Assembly: GCF_002127535.1 (NCBI RefSeq)
Contig: NZ_MUBJ01000005.1
Location: forward strand, 147,517-211,516
Length of the DNA: 64,000 nucleotides
Direction: 5' to 3'
Source: Xenorhabdus vietnamensis
GTDB taxonomy: Bacteria > Pseudomonadota > Gammaproteobacteria > Enterobacterales > Enterobacteriaceae
The position numbers were made by a program, and so were the translations under genes. Numbering within the stretch: position 1 is the first letter of the stretch; the number at the start of each line of letters is the position of its first letter. The notes under the pieces are model-generated. The model was given only the letters and a program-made list of their open reading frames with translations, was not told where the DNA came from and searched no databases. Shown here piece by piece: positions 9,343 through 18,858 of the stretch.

Positions 9343-10107
9343 ATGGCCTATAGCAAGATTCGCCAACCAAAGTTATCAGATGTGATTGAGCAGCGTCTTG
9401 AACAGCTCATTCTCGAAGGCTCGCTACGCCCGGGAGAAAAACTGCTGCCTGAGCGTGAACTGGCGAAACAGTTTGAAGTATCACGCCCATCATTACGCGA
9501 AGCCATTCAAAAATTGGAAGCCAAAGGCTTTCTTTTCCGTCGCCAAGGGGGAGGAACTTTCGTGCAGAATAATCTGTGGCAAAGTTTCAGCGACCCGCTT
9601 GCCCAACTTATTGCAGAGAATCAAGAATCCCAGTTCGATCTCCTTGAAGCACGCCATGCTTTAGAGGGAATTGCTGCTTATTATGCAGCTCTGAGGGGAA
9701 CTGATGAAGATTTCAAACGCATTGAGCAAAGTCATTTTGCTATTCAAGAAGCACAACAAAGTGGCGATGTGAATGCGGAATCTGATGCTGTCCTGCAATA
9801 TCAGCTTGTTGTCACGGAAGCTGCCCATAATGTGGTATTGCTACATTTGTTGCGCTGTATGATCCCGATGTTAGAACAAAATATCAGGCGCAATTTTGAA
9901 GTTATTTATACCCGTAAAGAAATGTTGGCAGCCGTTAGTGACCATAGGGCTGAGATTTTTCTCTCTATTATGGCGAGAGAACCGGAAAAAGCCCGTGAGG
10001 CTTCCCATCGCCATTTGGCCTTTATTGAAGAAGTTTTATTGGATCTAACTCGTGAACATACTCGTCGTGAGCGTTCATTGAGGCGGCTCCAGCAACATCA
10101 GGAATAA
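9343..10107 (+). CDS. pdhR: Pyruvate dehydrogenase complex repressor PdhR
   Basis: GntR/FadR-family repressor of the pyruvate dehydrogenase operon; pyruvate is the inducer. The 254-residue protein has the winged-helix domain at about residues 10-75 ([42 protein letters not shown]) and an all-helical FCD effector domain behind it. An in-frame start 18 codons upstream exists, but the ATG at 9343 reproduces the E. coli N-terminus [17 protein letters not shown]. The ribosome site before it is weak. Confidence 0.95.
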   Translation: MAYSKIRQPKLSDVIEQRLEQLILEGSLRPGEKLLPERELAKQFEVSRPSLREAIQKLEAKGFLFRRQGGGTFVQNNLWQSFSDPLAQLIAENQESQFDLLEARHALEGIAAYYAALRGTDEDFKRIEQSHFAIQEAQQSGDVNAESDAVLQYQLVVTEAAHNVVLLHLLRCMIPMLEQNIRRNFEVIYTRKEMLAAVSDHRAEIFLSIMAREPEKAREASHRHLAFIEEVLLDLTREHTRRERSLRRLQQHQE

Positions 10108-10257
10108 GAGCCTGTCCTTTGGGGCGTCATAGACAAATCAAATTCCCAAATAGGGTAGGTTCTAAACTTGGCTGTACAGATCCTGACTGCTGCGTTTGTA
10201 CAGTTCGTCAACTCTTTATTCAGTTATTTAAGAGTTTTAGCGGCAACATATAGCAGG

Positions 10258-10314
10258 GCCTATCTTCCGGTCATAACAGGCAGTTTCGTCAAAGGGTATG
10301 ACCAGAAGATAGGC
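10258..10314 (+). repeat. Large hairpin in the pdhR-aceE spacer
   Basis: Two 18-nt arms (10258-10275 and 10297-10314) are inverted repeats with a single mismatch, enclosing a 21-nt loop, 42 nt before the aceE start. There is no T-tract, so it is more likely an mRNA processing or stability structure than a terminator. A smaller inverted repeat, CTGTACA / TGTACAG (10172-10203), lies just upstream. Confidence 0.75.
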
Positions 10315-10356
10315 TCCAACAACCATTAGAAATAGATAACAGATAAGGAATACACC

Positions 10357-13020
10357 ATGTCAGATATTTTGAAAAATGACGTGGATCCGATCGAAACTCG
10401 CGATTGGTTACAGGCGATCGAATCGGTCATCCGTGAAGAAGGTGTTGAGCGTGCTCAATTCCTGATTGATCAGGTTTTGAATGAAGCTCGTAAAGGTGGC
10501 GTTAACGTTGCTGCGGGTGCTGCAAGCCGTGATTACATCAACACTATTCCTGTTGAGGATGAGCCTGCTTACCCTGGCAACCTGAATTTGGAGCGCCGTA
10601 TTCGCTCTGCTATTCGCTGGAACGCGGTAATGACTGTTCTGCGTGCATCCAAAAAAGATCTGGAGCTGGGTGGTCATATGGCTTCATTCCAGTCTTCCGC
10701 TACTGTTTACGACGTTTGTTTTAACCACTTCTTCCGTGCTCGCAATGAAAATGATGGCGGTGACTTGGTATACTTCCAGGGCCACATTTCTCCGGGCGTT
10801 TACGCACGTGCATTCCTTGAAGGTCGTCTGACTGAAGAGAAAATGAACAACTTCCGTCAGGAAATCGGTGGTAATGGCCTATCTTCTTACCCGCATCCAA
10901 AACTGATGCCTGATTTCTGGCAGTTCCCAACTGTTTCAATGGGGCTGGGGCCGATCTCCGCGATTTATCAAGCTAAGTTCCTGAAATATCTGGAACATCG
11001 TGGTCTGAAAGATACTTCTCAACAAACCGTTTACGCTTTCTTGGGCGACGGTGAAATGGATGAACCAGAATCCAAAGGTGCGATCACTATCGCAACCCGT
11101 GAAAAACTGGATAACCTCGTATTCATCATCAACTGTAACTTGCAGCGTCTGGATGGCCCAGTAACCGGTAACGGCAAAATCGTTAATGAACTGGAAGGTA
11201 TCTTCGATGGCGCTGGCTGGCAGGTGCTGAAAGTCCTGTGGGGTGAGCGTTGGGATGAACTGCTGCGTAAAGACACCAGTGGTAAACTGGTTCAATTGAT
11301 GAACGAAACGCTGGACGGCGACTATCAGACATTTAAGTCCAAAGATGGCGCTTATGTCCGTAAACATTTCTTCGGTCGCTACCCAGAAACTGCGGCATTG
11401 GTCAAAGATATGACTGATGACGAAATTTGGGCTCTGAACCGTGGTGGTCATGATCCTAAGAAAGTTTATGCCGCACTGAAAAAAACACAGGAAACTACGG
11501 GCAAACCAACTGTAATCTTGGCTCAGACCATCAAAGGTTACGGTATGGGTGATACCGCTGAAGGTAAAAACATTGCTCACCAAGTTAAGAAAATGAACAT
11601 GGAAGGCGTTCGTCAGTTCCGTGATCGTTTCAATGTACCTGTGTCTGATGAACAGATCGAAAACCTGCCATACGTGACTTTCGACAAAGACTCTGAAGAA
11701 TCCAAGTACCTGCATGAGCGTCGTAATGCACTGGGTGGTTACCTGCCAAGTCGTCGCGTTAACTTCGACGACAAACTGGAAATCCCAGCTCTGGAAGATT
11801 TCAGTTCTCTGTTGGAAGAACAATCCAAAGAAATTTCTACCACTATTGCTTTCGTTCGTGCATTGAACGTCATGCTGAAGAACAAGTCGATCAAAGATCG
11901 TCTGGTTCCAATCATTGCTGACGAAGCGCGTACTTTCGGTATGGAAGGTCTGTTCCGTCAAATCGGTATCTACAGCCCTAATGGTCAGCAGTATACTCCG
12001 CAAGACCGTGAGCAGGTTGCATACTATAAAGAAGATTCTAAAGGCCAGATCCTGCAAGAAGGTATCAACGAACTGGGTGCTGCTTCATCTTGGTTGGCTG
12101 CTGCAACGTCTTACAGCACAAATAACCTGCCAATGATCCCATTCTACATCTACTACTCCATGTTCGGATTCCAGCGTATCGGTGATCTGTGCTGGGCAGC
12201 GGGTGACCAGCAAGCTCGCGGCTTCCTGGTTGGTGGTACTTCTGGTCGTACAACTCTGAACGGTGAAGGCTTGCAGCACGAAGATGGTCATAGCCATATT
12301 CAGTCTCTGACTATTCCTAACTGTATCTCTTATGATCCAGCATTCGCTTATGAAGTTGCCGTTATCATGCATGATGGTTTGGAGCGTATGTATGGTGAGA
12401 AACAAGAAAACATCTACTACTACATCACTACACTGAACGAAAACTACCACATGCCAGCAATGCCAGAAGGCGCTGAAGAAGGTATCCGTAAAGGTATCTA
12501 CAAGCTGGAAGTCTTGGAAGGCGCGAAAGGTAAAGTTCAGTTGCTGGGTTCAGGCTCTATCCTGCGTCATGTTCGTGAAGCAGCGAAGATCTTGTCTGCT
12601 GAATACGGTATTGGTTCCGATGTATACAGCGTAACTTCCTTCACTGAACTGGCTCGTGATGGTCAAGACTGTGAGCGCTGGAACATGTTGCATCCATTAG
12701 AAGAACCTCGTGTTCCTTATATTGCTCAAATCATGAGTGAGGCACCAGCAGTTGCTTCTACTGACTACATGAAACTGTTTGCAGAACAAGTACGTAACTT
12801 CATTCCTGCAAGCGATTATCGTGTACTGGGTACTGATGGTTTCGGTCGTTCTGACAGCCGTGAAAACCTGCGTCACCACTTTGAAGTTGATGCTTCTTAT
12901 GTGGTTGTGGCGGCTCTGGGTGAATTGGCTAAACGTGGTGAAGTTGATGTGAAAATCGTTGAAGAAGCTATTAAGAAATACAACATCAACCCAGAAAAAG
13001 CTAACCCACGTCTGGCATAA
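10357..13020 (+). CDS. aceE: Pyruvate dehydrogenase E1 component AceE
   Basis: Thiamin diphosphate-dependent homodimeric E1 that decarboxylates pyruvate and acetylates the lipoyl groups of AceF. At 887 aa it has exactly the length of the E. coli protein. The ThDP/Mg motif GDGEMDEPES followed by NLVFIINCNLQRLDGPV is visible, and the C-terminal half (from about residue 500) is the transketolase-like domain. Ribosome site AAGGA precedes the ATG. Codon use is strongly biased, as for a highly expressed gene. A ThDP enzyme such as this is a natural target of methoxythiamin, the predicted product of the operon at 18004-27406. Confidence 0.98.
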   Translation: MSDILKNDVDPIETRDWLQAIESVIREEGVERAQFLIDQVLNEARKGGVNVAAGAASRDYINTIPVEDEPAYPGNLNLERRIRSAIRWNAVMTVLRASKKDLELGGHMASFQSSATVYDVCFNHFFRARNENDGGDLVYFQGHISPGVYARAFLEGRLTEEKMNNFRQEIGGNGLSSYPHPKLMPDFWQFPTVSMGLGPISAIYQAKFLKYLEHRGLKDTSQQTVYAFLGDGEMDEPESKGAITIATREKLDNLVFIINCNLQRLDGPVTGNGKIVNELEGIFDGAGWQVLKVLWGERWDELLRKDTSGKLVQLMNETLDGDYQTFKSKDGAYVRKHFFGRYPETAALVKDMTDDEIWALNRGGHDPKKVYAALKKTQETTGKPTVILAQTIKGYGMGDTAEGKNIAHQVKKMNMEGVRQFRDRFNVPVSDEQIENLPYVTFDKDSEESKYLHERRNALGGYLPSRRVNFDDKLEIPALEDFSSLLEEQSKEISTTIAFVRALNVMLKNKSIKDRLVPIIADEARTFGMEGLFRQIGIYSPNGQQYTPQDREQVAYYKEDSKGQILQEGINELGAASSWLAAATSYSTNNLPMIPFYIYYSMFGFQRIGDLCWAAGDQQARGFLVGGTSGRTTLNGEGLQHEDGHSHIQSLTIPNCISYDPAFAYEVAVIMHDGLERMYGEKQENIYYYITTLNENYHMPAMPEGAEEGIRKGIYKLEVLEGAKGKVQLLGSGSILRHVREAAKILSAEYGIGSDVYSVTSFTELARDGQDCERWNMLHPLEEPRVPYIAQIMSEAPAVASTDYMKLFAEQVRNFIPASDYRVLGTDGFGRSDSRENLRHHFEVDASYVVVAALGELAKRGEVDVKIVEEAIKKYNINPEKANPRLA

Positions 13021-13033
13021 GAGGTAAAGATTA

Positions 13034-14887
13034 ATGTCTATCGAAATTAACGTACCTGATATTGGTGCAGATGAAGTTGAAGTTACCGAGATTCTGGTGC
13101 AAGTAGGTGACACAGTTGAAGTAGAACAGTCACTGATCACTGTTGAAGGTGATAAAGCTTCTATGGAAGTCCCATCGCCACAGGCGGGTGTAGTTAAAGA
13201 AATCAAGGTTGCGGCTGGTGATAAAGTTGAAACCGGCAAACTGATCATGATTTTTGAATCCGCAGACGGTGCAGCAGAAGCTGCACCTGTACAGCAAGCA
13301 GCGGCAGCACCAGCAGCCTCTGAAAGCAAAGAAGTGAACGTACCAGATATCGGTGGTGATGAAGTTGAAGTTACCGAAATCATGGTAAAAGTGGGTGATA
13401 TCATCACTGAAGAGCAGTCACTGATCACTGTTGAAGGTGACAAGGCTTCTATGGAAGTTCCTGCGCCATTCGCGGGTACGGTGAAAGAGATCAAAATTGC
13501 CGCTGGTGACAAAGTCAAAACGAATTCTTTGATCATGGTATTCGAAGTTGCGGGTTCTGGTGCAGTACTTGCGGCAGCGCCGGTAGCGGCTTCAGCAGCG
13601 CCTGTAGCATCTGCGGCAAAAGAAGTGAACGTACCGGATATCGGTGGCGATGAAGTTGAAGTCACCGAAATCATGGTAAAAGTGGGTGACACTATCGCTG
13701 AAGAGCAGTCACTGATCACTGTTGAAGGTGACAAGGCTTCTATGGAAGTTCCTGCACCATTCGCGGGTACGGTGAAAGAGATCAAAATTGCCGCTGGCGA
13801 TAAAGTCAAAACGGGTTCTTTGATCATGGTATTCGAAGTTGCGGGTGCAGCACCTGCGGCAACGCCAGTAGTGGCTTCAGCTCCTGCGGTTGAACCTGCG
13901 AAAGCAACATCAGCTCCAGCAGCAAGCAAGCCAGCAGAAGGCAAAAACGAATTTGCAGAAAATGATGCTTATGTTCATGCAACTCCAGTGATTCGTCGTC
14001 TGGCGCGTGAATTTGGCGTAAATCTGGCTAAAGTTAAAGGTACAGGTCGTAAAGGCCGCATCCTGCGTGAAGACGTTCAGGCTTACGTGAAAGAGGCTAT
14101 CAAACGTGCAGAAGCAGCTCCTGCTGCTGCGGGCGGCGGTTTGCCGGGCATGTTACCTTGGCCGAAAGTTGATTTCAGCAAGTTTGGTGAAATCGAAGAA
14201 GTTGAAATGAGCCGCATCCAGAAAATCTCAGGTGCTAACCTGAGCCGCAACTGGGTCATGATCCCTCACGTTAACCTGTTCGATGAAGCGGATATCACTG
14301 AAGTTGAAGAGTTCCGTAAACAGCAGAACAAAGAAGCTGAGAAGAAACAGCTGGGCGTGAAGATCACTCCGCTGGTATTCGTGATGAAAGCAGCAGCGAA
14401 AGCACTGGAAGCAATGCCTCGCTTTAACAGCTCCATTTCTGAAGATGGTCAGAAGCTGATCCTGAAAAAGTATGTCAACATCGGTATCGCGGTTGACACA
14501 CCTAATGGTCTGGTTGTTCCTGTATTCAAGGATGTCAACAAGAAAGGTATCATGGAACTGTCCAGAGAACTGGCTGAAGTTTCCAAGAAAGCTCGTGCTG
14601 GTAAATTGACTGCTTCCGACATGCAGGGCGGCTGCTTCACCATCTCCAGTCTGGGTGGTATTGGTACTACCGGTTTTGCACCAATTGTAAATGCGCCAGA
14701 AGTAGCAATCATGGGTCTGTCTCGTTCTTCCATGAAACCAGTTTGGAATGGCAAGGAATTCGTTCCTCGTCTGATTCTGCCTATGTCTCTGTCTTTCGAT
14801 CACCGTGTGATCGATGGAGCAGATGGTGCTCGCTTCATCACTTATATTAATCAATTGATGAGCGACATCCGCCGTTTGGTGATGTAA
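13034..14887 (+). CDS. aceF: Dihydrolipoamide acetyltransferase (E2) AceF
   Basis: Core of the pyruvate dehydrogenase complex; transfers acetyl groups from lipoyl arms to CoA. Three N-terminal lipoyl domains each carry GDKASM, with lipoyl lysines at residues 41, 137 and 234, joined by Ala/Pro-rich linkers. The E1/E3-binding domain is near residues 316-365 ([17 protein letters not shown]) and the catalytic domain ends with [13 protein letters not shown] (His near 590). Length is 617 aa (E. coli 630). Lipoyl domains 2 and 3 are almost identical at the DNA level over 225 nt. Starts 13 nt after aceE. Confidence 0.98.
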   Translation: MSIEINVPDIGADEVEVTEILVQVGDTVEVEQSLITVEGDKASMEVPSPQAGVVKEIKVAAGDKVETGKLIMIFESADGAAEAAPVQQAAAAPAASESKEVNVPDIGGDEVEVTEIMVKVGDIITEEQSLITVEGDKASMEVPAPFAGTVKEIKIAAGDKVKTNSLIMVFEVAGSGAVLAAAPVAASAAPVASAAKEVNVPDIGGDEVEVTEIMVKVGDTIAEEQSLITVEGDKASMEVPAPFAGTVKEIKIAAGDKVKTGSLIMVFEVAGAAPAATPVVASAPAVEPAKATSAPAASKPAEGKNEFAENDAYVHATPVIRRLAREFGVNLAKVKGTGRKGRILREDVQAYVKEAIKRAEAAPAAAGGGLPGMLPWPKVDFSKFGEIEEVEMSRIQKISGANLSRNWVMIPHVNLFDEADITEVEEFRKQQNKEAEKKQLGVKITPLVFVMKAAAKALEAMPRFNSSISEDGQKLILKKYVNIGIAVDTPNGLVVPVFKDVNKKGIMELSRELAEVSKKARAGKLTASDMQGGCFTISSLGGIGTTGFAPIVNAPEVAIMGLSRSSMKPVWNGKEFVPRLILPMSLSFDHRVIDGADGARFITYINQLMSDIRRLVM

Positions 14888-14892
14888 TGCAA

Positions 14893-14914
14893 AGGCCGGT
14901 ATATTTACCGGCCT
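14893..14914 (+). terminator. Stem-loop after aceF
   Basis: Perfect 9-bp inverted repeat (AGGCCGGTA / TACCGGCCT) with a 4-nt loop immediately after the aceF stop. No T-tract follows, so it may attenuate or stabilise rather than fully terminate, allowing read-through into lpd. Confidence 0.65.
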
Positions 14915-15144
14915 AATGATTACTATCGTGACAGATATTTTTTCCCTGCATCTGGCAGGTTGGGATTTCTGTCACGTTAACGTGCTTTTCAGGTTATTTA
15001 CAATTCTGTAAACTGCTCGCGGTGTGTACGTCCCGGTGGAATATGGTTTTTTACCCAATGGATTTCTCGTTGCAGCTAAGCGGCAATGTGAAATACGAAG
15101 GGTATTTTCGTCTGACTCGCCGGACAAACAATTAAGAGGTCATG

Positions 15145-16572
15145 ATGAGTACTGAAATTAAAGCCCAGGTAGTGGTGCTTGGAGCAGGCCCTGCAGGGTA
15201 TTCTGCTGCTTTTCGTTGTGCAGACTTAGGTTTGGATACTGTTCTGGTTGAGCGCTATTCTACTTTAGGTGGTGTTTGTCTTAATGTTGGTTGTATCCCA
15301 TCCAAGGCGCTGCTTCATGTTGCAAAAGTAATTGAAGAAGCAAAAGCACTGGCACAGCATGGTATCGTGTTTGGTGAGCCACAAACTGATATCGATAAGA
15401 TCCGCCTGTGGAAAGAAAAAGTTATTTCCCAGCTGACAGGTGGTCTGGGCGGCATGGCTAAAGGCCGCAAAGTTAACGTTGTTAACGGTGTTGGTAAATT
15501 TACGGGTGCTAACACTCTGGTAGTTGAAGGCGAAAACGGCGCAACAACGATTAATTTTGATAATGCCATTATCGCAGCGGGTTCACGCCCAATTCAGCTG
15601 CCTTTCATTCCACATGATGATCCTCGCGTATGGGATTCTACCGATGCACTGGAACTGAAAAATGTTCCGGGACGCCTGTTGGTAATGGGCGGTGGTATTA
15701 TCGGTCTGGAAATGGGAACCGTTTATCACGCTCTGGGTTCTCAGATCGATGTAGTAGAAATGTTCGATCAGGTTATTCCTGCTGCGGACAAAGACATTGT
15801 TAAAGTGTTCACTAAGCGCATCAGCAAGAAATTTAACCTGATGCTGGAAACTAAAGTGACAGCGGTAGAAGCTAAAGAAGATGGCATCTACGTGACAATG
15901 GAAGGCAAGAAAGCACCTGCTGAACCACAGCGCTATGATGCAGTTTTGGTTGCTATCGGTCGTGTACCAAACGGTAAATTGCTGGATGCAGGTAAAGCTG
16001 GTGTTGAAGTTGATGAGCGCGGGTTTATCCATGTGGATAAACAAATGCGTACTAACGTACCTCATATCTTTGCTATTGGTGATATTGTTGGTCAGCCAAT
16101 GCTGGCACACAAAGGTGTTCACGAAGGTCACGTTGCTGCTGAAGTTATCTCTGGCAAGAAACATTACTTCGATCCAAAAGTTATTCCATCCATTGCTTAT
16201 ACTGAGCCAGAAGTGGCATGGGTTGGTCTGACTGAGAAAGAGGCGAAAGAAAAAGGCATCAGCTACGAAACTGCAACTTTCCCATGGGCTGCATCTGGTC
16301 GTGCAATTGCATCTGACTGTTCAGATGGTATGACCAAGCTGATTTTCGATAAAGAATCTAACCGTATTATCGGTGGTGCTATTGTTGGTACTAACGGCGG
16401 TGAACTGCTGGGCGAAATCGGTCTGGCTATCGAAATGGGCTGTGACGCAGAAGATATCGCTCTGACTATTCATGCTCACCCAACTCTGTACGAATCAATC
16501 GGTATGGCTGCAGAAATTTACGAAGGCAGCATTACTGATTTGCCAAACCCTAAGGCAAAGAAAAAGAAATAA
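15145..16572 (+). CDS. lpd: Dihydrolipoamide dehydrogenase (E3) Lpd
   Basis: FAD flavoprotein that reoxidises dihydrolipoyl groups with NAD+ in the pyruvate and 2-oxoglutarate dehydrogenase complexes and the glycine cleavage system (its gcv partners are at 43827-48422). FAD motif GAGPAG is at residues 13-18, the redox disulfide is Cys45-Cys50 in GGVCLNVGCIPSK, the NAD motif is GGGIIGLEMG, and the C-terminal His-Glu dyad is in HAHPTLYE. The second of two adjacent ATGs is chosen because it gives the E. coli N-terminus MSTEIK; ribosome site AAGAGGT. It is 257 nt from aceF, leaving room for its own promoter. Confidence 0.98.
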   Translation: MSTEIKAQVVVLGAGPAGYSAAFRCADLGLDTVLVERYSTLGGVCLNVGCIPSKALLHVAKVIEEAKALAQHGIVFGEPQTDIDKIRLWKEKVISQLTGGLGGMAKGRKVNVVNGVGKFTGANTLVVEGENGATTINFDNAIIAAGSRPIQLPFIPHDDPRVWDSTDALELKNVPGRLLVMGGGIIGLEMGTVYHALGSQIDVVEMFDQVIPAADKDIVKVFTKRISKKFNLMLETKVTAVEAKEDGIYVTMEGKKAPAEPQRYDAVLVAIGRVPNGKLLDAGKAGVEVDERGFIHVDKQMRTNVPHIFAIGDIVGQPMLAHKGVHEGHVAAEVISGKKHYFDPKVIPSIAYTEPEVAWVGLTEKEAKEKGISYETATFPWAASGRAIASDCSDGMTKLIFDKESNRIIGGAIVGTNGGELLGEIGLAIEMGCDAEDIALTIHAHPTLYESIGMAAEIYEGSITDLPNPKAKKKK

Positions 16573-16596
16573 TGCATTAGATTTTGCATTATTTTT
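16568..16596 (+). terminator. lpd terminator 1
   Basis: Inverted repeat AATAATGCA / TGCATTATT followed by T's, overlapping the lpd stop codon. Looks like a rho-independent terminator with an AT-rich stem. Confidence 0.6.
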
Positions 16597-16630
16597 GCAG
16601 AGATATTTTGTACTCAATGGGTTTCGAAAA

Positions 16631-16675
16631 TAGATTTCAAGTTGCAGCCAGCAAGGCAGTAACTTGAAAGATGAA
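16631..16675 (+). repeat. Short (internally deleted) ERIC-like element
   Basis: Contains the two complementary ends of the family, TAGATTTCAAGTTGCAG and AACTTGAAAGATGAA, with the middle missing. Compare the full-length copies at 17443-17570 and 39508-39627. Confidence 0.7.
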
Positions 16676-16684
16676 TGAGATCAG

Positions 16685-16712
16685 CGGCTTCCATATTGGA
16701 GGCCGTTTTTAT
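16685..16712 (+). terminator. lpd terminator 2
   Basis: GC-containing stem (CGGCTTCC / GGAGGCCG, one T:G pair) with a short loop and a following T-run. A second, stronger rho-independent terminator downstream of lpd. Confidence 0.7.
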
Positions 16713-16930
16713 TTTAATCCTTGAACTACTTCCTGTGGCGGCAAAGCTGTTTGGTTGGTGCTGATAGTGGGATTATTGCAAGGCATGTCCATTAAATCAG
16801 TGCGTAATACATTATTTTTGGCGACTGAAACCTCTTATCAAAGTTATGCCCGTGAATAGTCAATGTTTGCAAATTATTATGCCTTGCGTTTTGAATTCAT
16901 TTTCATTACAGCAACAACCAGAGTGAAAAA

Positions 16931-17223
16931 ATGACTGTATTGAACTATGTTGATACATTAGTAGAATATAAAGAAGCATCGAATGCGGTAATTCATTGGA
17001 ATTTATTTGGTAAAGCAGAGTTTTAAATTAAAAATATTTTCTAAATATGGAAAACTAATTCAGAATAACGTGAAAAATACATTATCGACCGTAAAAAATG
17101 ATAAAAAATAGGCGATTCAGTGCTTACATGGTGGTGTCAGAATTTAGTGAAGAATATAATTTATCTCAGGATTTTAAAAGTTATTACTCATTTTTTAATA
17201 TCTCTCTTAGAAAAAATGAGTAA
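16931..17223 (+). pseudogene. Possible decayed small gene
   Basis: A 31-codon frame from an ATG at 16931 (MTVLNYVDTLVEYKEAS...) stops at 17026, but the +1 frame continues coding-like sequence (FKLKIFSKYGKLIQNN) to 17111, and a further 31-codon frame (MVVSEFSEEYNLSQDF) runs 17128-17223. The pattern suggests one gene broken by frameshifts. The family was not recognised, and chance cannot be excluded in DNA this AT-rich. Confidence 0.3.
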
Positions 17224-17442
17224 ATTGGCTTTGTGGTTTAGTGTAATTTCCCAAAACTTGTCTTTAAATAATCATTTTCAAGTCAATTTGGTATATATAG
17301 CTATAAAATTTAAATTTGTATTTCTTGGGTTAAAAATATTGTGACTGAACTCAATTTATAGATAATATATATATTAACATGGTTATATTTGTGTTATTAC
17401 TATATTGCTTTTTTACATCTTTACTATCAGGTTACATGAATT

Positions 17443-17570
17443 ATAGCCAATGGATTTCAAGATGCGTCGCGACGGTAAGGGAGAGAATCCTTGGGAGCAT
17501 TGATAACTATGTGACCGGGGGAGAGTGAGCATAGTCAACAAAGAGACAACTTGAAAAACGAAGTATATAT
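17443..17570 (+). repeat. Full-length ERIC-like element
   Basis: About 128 bp, the classic ERIC length. It starts ATAGCCAATGGATTTCAAG, has the central palindromic segment around GTGACCGGGGGAGAGTGAGC, and ends ACAACTTGAAAAACGAAG. It lies in the spacer between lpd and the thiD operon. Confidence 0.8.
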
Positions 17571-18003
17571 GTAGAAGTTCGAATATAGATATGCAATATG
17601 TTAGGATTTTTAGAATACCTAGATTAAAAATGAAATTCCCTAACGAATTATTAAATTTAATACACCTGTTATTTGGAAGTCAAACTGATTGATTATGTAT
17701 ATAAAATCATGTGACCAAAAGTAACGATATAGCTTAAATAAACACATTATAAATAATTCCCATTCATATACAGTGATATTTTTTATTTTCTATGCTTTAT
17801 TATCTAGTTTAATTTATGGATTGTAGAGGGTGATGATAAATCAAAGAAAAAATCAATATCTATTAAAGTTATAGATAATAATCTGTTTGTTATTTTGAAT
17901 TCCGTTAATCCTATTTATTTGATTCGGTTATTTTTTCTTGGAAACTTTTCAAAATTAGATTTGAAAGGAGCTTATTTGTCGAAGTTGGAAATTTAAGGAC
18001 ATA

Positions 18004-18858
18004 ATGATGTGCCACGAAAACATACTCTTAATTAAAACTCCGGTAGCTTTGTCAATAGCGGGTTCTGATAGCGGTGGTGGTGCTGGAATTCAAGCAGATA
18101 TTAAAACAATGAGTGCCTTAGATGTTTATGCGACGACAGTGATCACTGCTTTAACTTCCCAAAACACAGTTGGAATTAGGAACATTTATAGTGTCCCAGC
18201 TATTTCTGTAGCAACACAATTAGAGTCCGTATTAGAGGATATTGCTGTTCATGCAATCAAAATTGGAATGGTTCTCACTTTGGAAATTATCAAAGCGATA
18301 GTCGAGGTTCTAAGGTTTTATTGTGGACCTATAATCCTTGATCCAGTGATGATGGCCAAATCTGGTGACGTCTTGCTACAAGAGGAAGCAATGTCAATTT
18401 TCAGAACAGATTTGCTTCCGTTGGCAACGTTGATAACACCTAATTTACCTGAAGCAGCGGTCTTGCTTGGGAAAGAAGAAGCCAGAACTTTGGCTGAGGC
18501 TGAAAGCCAAGGAAGAGAATTACTAAAACTTGGAGCCAAAGGTGTATTGATGAAAGGAGGACATTTCAATAGCAATAATTGCGTGGATTTACTCATTTTA
18601 CCCGAACAGCAGACAATAAATCTCACGGCAATAAGAGTCGATACTAAGAATACGCATGGTACTGGATGCACTCTTTCTGCTGCGATTGCCGCCCTTATGG
18701 CGAATGGATTGGGCTTAGTTGAAGCAGTAACCGAGGCAAAAGATTATTTACATCAGGCCATCTTAGAATCTAATAAGTTAAGAATAGGTTTCGGTCATGG
18801 CCCAGTTCATCACTTTTTTAATAAATGGGGTGAGAAACTATGCACATTACAATCATAG
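18004..18858 (+). CDS. thiD: Hydroxymethylpyrimidine (phosphate) kinase, ThiD-type
   Basis: Ribokinase-fold kinase that phosphorylates 4-amino-5-hydroxymethyl-2-methylpyrimidine and then its monophosphate. The 284-aa protein shows AGSDSGGGAGIQADIK (19-34), DPVMMAKSGD and LITPNLPEA, and the anion-hole/catalytic motif NTHGTGCTLSAA with Cys222. It resembles E. coli ThiD (266 aa) with an N-terminal extension of about ten residues. First gene of the 12-gene operon, with ribosome site AAGGA; an adjacent second ATG is at 18007. ThiD from other bacteria accepts bacimethrin, so here it is predicted to make bacimethrin diphosphate. Its end overlaps thiO by 19 nt. Confidence 0.92.
   Translation: MMCHENILLIKTPVALSIAGSDSGGGAGIQADIKTMSALDVYATTVITALTSQNTVGIRNIYSVPAISVATQLESVLEDIAVHAIKIGMVLTLEIIKAIVEVLRFYCGPIILDPVMMAKSGDVLLQEEAMSIFRTDLLPLATLITPNLPEAAVLLGKEEARTLAEAESQGRELLKLGAKGVLMKGGHFNSNNCVDLLILPEQQTINLTAIRVDTKNTHGTGCTLSAAIAALMANGLGLVEAVTEAKDYLHQAILESNKLRIGFGHGPVHHFFNKWGEKLCTLQS

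Larger units (their letters stand above)
16573..18003. other. 1.4-kb AT-rich spacer before the antivitamin operon
   Basis: Apart from the terminators and two ERIC-like elements listed separately, this stretch holds only short broken frames (see 16931-17223) and very AT-rich DNA. No TPP riboswitch (THI box) was recognised before thiD. A frame open from about 17812 to 17996 lacks a clear start codon. The promoter of the operon should lie within the last few hundred bases but could not be placed. Confidence 0.5.

Noticed and set aside
10936..12057. 373-codon open frame on the minus strand
   Set aside because: Antisense of aceE, whose plus-strand product is an unambiguous full-length protein.
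12697..13944. 415-codon open frame on the minus strand
   Set aside because: It lies opposite aceE/aceF and its low-complexity Ser/Thr/Ala content is the antisense of the repetitive lipoyl domains; a shadow of strong codon bias.
17120..17344. 74-codon frame in the lpd-thiD spacer
   Set aside because: AT-rich sequence with no family resemblance; the alternative frame at 17128-17223 looks more coding-like.
17400..18003. TPP riboswitch upstream of thiD
   Set aside because: The conserved THI-box core (CUGAGA ... ACCUGAUCUGGAUAAUGCCAGCG-like) was looked for by eye and not seen; a covariance search is needed to be certain.
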